Below are positions 60,701 to 64,000 of a DNA stretch of 64,000 nt, piece by piece (within the stretch, counting starts at the first letter, position 1; each line of letters begins with the position of its first letter). The stretch comes from Pterobdella sp. o SKG-2022. Its lineage: Eukaryota > Annelida > Clitellata > Hirudinida > Piscicolidae. Both the position numbers and the translations under genes were made by a program. The stretch spans positions 24,138,359-24,202,358 of the forward strand of contig OZ038322.1 in assembly GCA_964035795.1 (NCBI GenBank). Reading direction: 5' to 3'. Under the pieces are notes generated by a model, which saw only the letters and a program-made list of their open reading frames with translations, searched no databases and was not told the DNA's origin.

Positions 60701-63700
60701 TCATATAAAGCACCTTTTCTTCCATCTTCCGACAATACGTCTAGCACTATTAAAAACAAAAACGGCGAGAGAACCGATCTTTGATGGACACCTACACCAA
60801 TATCAAATCCTTCCGAATGTCCACCTCCAACCTTAACCCGCGTTTTTGCTCCTTTGTACATCGACAATACTGCCTGAACCAACCTTCCCGATACCAACTT
60901 CTTTCTCAGCGCCCATTCAATCACCTTTCTTGGTACCCGATCCAAAGCCTTCTCCAAACCAACAAAACAGATAAAAAGCTTCCTATTCTTCTCAAGGTAG
61001 CTTTCCTGCATTCTTCTAAGAATAAAAACAGCGTCCACTGTGCTTTTGTCAGACATAAAACCAAATTGCATTTGATCAACTTTCATTAACCTTCTTAACC
61101 TCTTTTTCAGCAACATTTCCACAACTTTTATACCATGCTCTAAAAGCTTTACACCTCGATAGCTCGCACAGTCCATAACGCTACCTTTCTTCTTATAACT
61201 GGGAACAGCTGTACTCATTCTCCAGTCATGAAGCATATCCATTCCATTGAGGATTTCATTTGCTATTTGCAAAATAACTTGCTTACCATGTGGAGAAGCA
61301 GCTAGGTGCTCTTTGACAATTCCAGTTGGACCACTGGCCTTGACATTCTTCATGATTCCTAGCGCTCTTTCCACTTCGTTCATAGCAAATGGTTCCATGG
61401 GACCTTTAACCACTTCTACATTCACCATCCCATCCTATCCCATGGATTCTCCTCATTCATGATGGCCTCCATGTGCTCCTTCCACACTCTCTTCCGACCA
61501 TCCTCGGCAAATACAATCTTCCCATTTTCGTCTTTAATGCAATTATTACCTGCTAAGTCGTTTGCTTCTTTCTTCGTCATTCTCATTCTACGGAATACGA
61601 AATTTCTGTGATTCCGTATCTCCTCCATCTCTTTCACTGCCTCATTCTTCATTGCTTCAGCAACAGCTCTCTTGGCTTTCTTTTTGTCAAAGAGATAGCA
61701 AGATTTATTTTCAGCCGATGGAAGTTGCTTCCATCTCTGAAAACTTTTCCTCTTCTCTGAGATGGCTTTTTGCACATCCTGATTCCACCACCAAGTTTCA
61801 CCGTGCTGAGGCCTACCTTTACTCGTACCACACACCTCTTCAGCAGCTTTAAGAACGGAAGACTTATATTTTAACCATGCATTTTGTTCATCGCATTTCT
61901 CATACAAAACCTCCATTTTTTCCGAAAATTTTGTTTTGATATCTTCGTTCAAAAGTTTCCACACTTTTGTGCGATATTCCTTTTTAGCACAGCTACTTCG
62001 GGCATTTTTAAGCCACCTTCTGTCTAAGACTACCTTCAGAAGCTTATGCTGAAGCTCACCTCCAAGTACCCTTACATCCATCAGAAACTTCCTCTGCCTC
62101 TTCTTCATCAACACAAAGTCAATCTCTGTCCCACTACACCCCAATATTGATTATACTAATATTATATTATACTAATATAATATTAAAAGTTACCTTCCTA
62201 CTATCCTTTTTCTTGAACCAACTATTACCCACACACAGATCCTTTTCAACAAAAAATTCTAAGAGCAATCTACCCTCCAAGTTTCTCTTGCCTATTCCGA
62301 AACCTCCATGAACATCTTCAAACCCATCAACCCTTTTGCCAATGTGTCCATTGAAGTCTCCTAAGCAAATCAAAATTTCATTTGCATTGTCCACTTCACA
62401 CCCTCTTGCCATCTTCTCATAAAACTTCTCCTTTTCACTCATCGATCTTCCACATTGTGGGGCATACGCGCAAACAATTCTTACAACCTCTTTACCAAAA
62501 ATAATTACCACTACCATTACCCTATCTGATATCCTATTTATTTCCACAACATTCATACATAAATCCTCTCTAACTAATATTCCTACACCACCTATCTTAT
62601 CTTCTTTACCAGACCACCATAGTTTGAACCTTTTACCTTAGCTACCTACAAACTTTGAACCCATGCCTCTCTACCTCACTCCTTGAATGCAGCAAATACC
62701 AACCTCCCTCCTCACCAACTCTTCACACAACTCCATACTCTTCCCATTTAATGAACCAATATTATAACTACCAAAAGAAAAGACCTCCCAAAAGAACAAG
62801 AAGAAAGCCCAGGGATTCTTAGCACCCTCTGCCCATTCAAAAGCTGCTGGAGACTGAGGGCCATTGCTTTATTTTTGTATATTCATGGAAAAATTTGTGG
62901 AGCAATAAAAGTGCTTGATGGAGCATGCCCTTGCTTCCAATTGATAGCACATGTTTCATGACTTCAAATAACCAAATAAATCATCATCATCCTTTTACAT
63001 CCATTTCCATGCTAGCATGGGTTGGGTCTTGTATGACACAAAATTTTATAGTTTTACTTAAAATCATATATTCTATAACTTGTCCATCATTCTTATTGGT
63101 TACATGCTTACAAGTAGGATTATAATAAAATATGATTGGTTAATGAGACATCCATAAAATAGTAGAAAACCTTCTTCGAGCATTCTACAGTATCGATAAG
63201 TGAATATGATGTTGAACAGAAAATTGAAGCCCAATGAACCAAAAAAAAGAAAGTTTGTAACTAATCGCCATACCTGTCAACAGTGGAAATATTTTTGATT
63301 TGAGATCAAAAATGAAGCTTATATTCAATTTTAAATTATTAAACTAATTTAGAAAAATTAAATCATAAAAGAACATTCAGTACTTGGTAATGATATAAAA
63401 TTAGATCTGGATTGAAGTAAAGTTGGTATGGAGATACCAGCTCTAATTGCTGAAATTTGAACACATAATTAATGAATTTCTGTATGATATCTTAATATTT
63501 TAAGTGATAAAATTTTGAATTAATCACTGGCTTGAAGATTACATTATAAAAATAGGCAAGTTTTTAACATTATCTGCAAATTTAAAAAAACTTAACTTTG
63601 ATACAATGAAGTTCTTTCAAATATTCACTTTTAAAATATTTAAAAACTAATTGAATACAATTGCACTACTTTGAATATATAGTAGTAAAAAAGCCAAAAA

Positions 63701-63817
63701 GCGAAAATAATAACAAAGACTTACTACTGCAAATGATGTAACTACGCAAGCTGTGGTATAAAATCTTGTTACAACAGGTATCTCCATAAACCATCTCTGA
63801 AAAGTTTGGTGCGCCAT
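57793..63817 (-). CDS. DERL2: Derlin-2/3-type ER-associated degradation protein
   Basis: Eight minus-strand exons join in phase: 63725-63817, 63384-63449, 63171-63273, 59196-59260, 59063-59121, 58411-58547, 58055-58145 and 57793-57910 (732 bases, 243 residues; human DERL2 has 239). Recognised blocks in order: [115 protein letters not shown] and the acidic C-terminus with RPGGFEWG. The conserved WR motif (VWRLVTNF) is intact. Derlins are rhomboid-like pseudoproteases of the ER membrane that move misfolded proteins to the cytosol with p97/VCP; the GxxxG and WR features support a functional protein. DERL2 rather than DERL1 fits the [15 protein letters not shown] block. Intron 3 is 3.9 kb and contains LINE B copy 2 in the same transcriptional direction. 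The ATG was chosen for [14 protein letters not shown], close to the usual N-terminus. Confidence 0.97.
58674..59040. other. Derlin intron 5 remainder
   Basis: Part of the 515-base intron 58548-59062. No nested gene or repeat is recognised. Confidence 0.6.
59699..60541 (-). pseudogene. LINE B copy 2 zinc-binding and C-terminal domain
   Basis: The 280-residue frame starts [14 protein letters not shown] at a non-ATG codon because it is entered by frameshift. CX2C pairs and HAWC ([21 protein letters not shown]) form a PHD-like zinc-binding segment, followed by [31 protein letters not shown] and [14 protein letters not shown]. It is uninterrupted to the end of the element. Confidence 0.85.
60493..61428 (-). 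pseudogene. LINE B copy 2 reverse transcriptase, catalytically dead
   Basis: The 311 residues are nearly identical to 11054-11989. The YADD box reads YADY (60682-60693), as in copy 1, and HQGS reads HQRS. This copy also has [12 protein letters not shown] where copy 1 has CFVDLEKAFDRV, so the first catalytic Asp is lost too, a private change. It ends by the same frameshift as copy 1. Confidence 0.92.
61422..62144 (-). pseudogene. LINE B copy 2 endonuclease end and linker region
   Basis: A 240-residue frame without stops: [35 protein letters not shown] (endonuclease His block), [20 protein letters not shown] and [19 protein letters not shown] sequence before the RT. It ends DRMGW-stop, with the last bases overlapping the RT frame start (ATGGTGA). 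Confidence 0.85.
62167..62640 (-). pseudogene. LINE B copy 2 endonuclease domain, partial frame
   Basis: The open part runs from a TAA near 62640 and includes [31 protein letters not shown] and [15 protein letters not shown]. It ends at the shared AT-rich micro-insertion (about 62150-62185). Upstream of the TAA the N-terminal blocks continue with small changes. Confidence 0.82.
62982..63170. other. Derlin intron 3 flank of the LINE
   Basis: Short intron sequence with ATCATCATCC directly beside the LINE 5' boundary and CATTTCCATGCTAGCATGGG. The ATC repeat could be an old LINE tail into which the 5' end was joined. Confidence 0.4.
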
Positions 63818-64000
63818 ATCTAAATTCACCTTTAGTTCACACGTCAACTATAAATCAGAGATCTATATATTTAAAATTTCAAAATAATTTTCGGCAAATA
63901 TTCACTATTATAACGGCATAATTTTATTATTTAACATGAGTTGATTTTTTAAAAACTATGATTCAAACTTGATAAGTATGTTTTCTCTCAACCCTGAATG

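Larger units (their letters stand above)
59698..62981 (-). mobile_element. Non-LTR retrotransposon (LINE family B) copy 2, near full length, in Derlin intron 3
   Basis: This is an inverted copy of 9494-12784 at high identity over the whole length, from ATTTGGTTATTTGAAG (near 62981) to a degenerate ATTATGGTGATGA tail (near 59698). The frames are better kept than in copy 1: endonuclease 62167 to about 62640 (with a TAA near 62640), linker 61422-62144, RT 60493-61428 and C-terminal domain 59699-60541. It shares the RT active-site change, the micro-insertion and both frame breaks with copy 1. It lies in sense orientation in the intron between Derlin exons 3 and 4. Confidence 0.94.

Noticed and set aside
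9494..62981. A 50-kb inverted segmental duplication joining the two LINE B copies
   Set aside because: Homology stops at the LINE ends on both sides; flanks are unrelated, so these are separate insertions unless short-range copying occurred.

Overview
The window is animal (metazoan) nuclear DNA. It is AT-rich, its genes are split by GT-AG introns of about 70 bases to 3.9 kb, and the families are metazoan: a four-MBT/SLED/SAM Polycomb-type protein, a stargazin-type tetraspan protein, a SUEL-lectin receptor and a Derlin. The repeats (two non-LTR families with zinc-binding C-terminal parts, an L2/CR1-like LINE, a GIY-YIG Penelope-like element and a tRNA-headed SINE) suit an invertebrate, perhaps a lophotrochozoan such as an annelid or mollusc. 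No marker fixes the species. Gene models were built by hand from splice sites and reading phase. For every complete model the exon lengths sum to a whole number of codons.

Layout: 1-2521 is a truncated LINE (family A) running straight into about 840 bases of TG repeat. 3507-4886 (minus) holds four exons of a calcium-channel-gamma/TARP-like gene that leaves the window at the left. 7299-7459 is a near-perfect palindrome. 8457-13069 is a Penelope-like element with inverted ends, apparently invaded by a 3.3-kb LINE (family B copy 1). 14428-15630 is an L2/CR1-like LINE remnant. 17097-29306 (plus) is a 19-exon SFMBT homologue of about 2006 residues. 30185-31700 is a repeat cluster (LINE A fragment, AAT repeat, SINE, palindrome). 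32088-33948 (minus) is a six-exon protein with nine CCHC zinc knuckles. 35827-36524 (plus) is a small two-exon gene for 75 residues. 37505-51975 (plus) is an eight-exon type I membrane receptor (signal peptide, SUEL lectin, CUB-like region, sushi-like module, TM, long tail). 53228-55369 (minus) is an NHL-like propeller protein. 57793-63817 (minus) is a Derlin-2-type ERAD protein whose 3.9-kb third intron carries LINE family B copy 2.

The host genes are ordinary single genes and form no operon or shared pathway. SFMBT (chromatin), the zinc-knuckle protein (RNA or single-stranded DNA) and Derlin (ER quality control) are household functions; the TARP-like protein and the lectin receptor are cell-surface proteins.

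The most unusual signal is in the repeats. Seven dispersed sites, including the Penelope-like ends and the centres of four palindromes, share a small motif: stem P1, TTGATAAT, stem P2, GAAA, AAGCTT-type box, P1 closing strand. In the better copies both stems are kept by paired changes. The layout is that of a short hammerhead ribozyme with a changed core. A second signal is that both family-B LINE copies share a destroyed RT active site (YADY for YADD), a micro-insertion and two frame breaks, so they descend from an already dead source.
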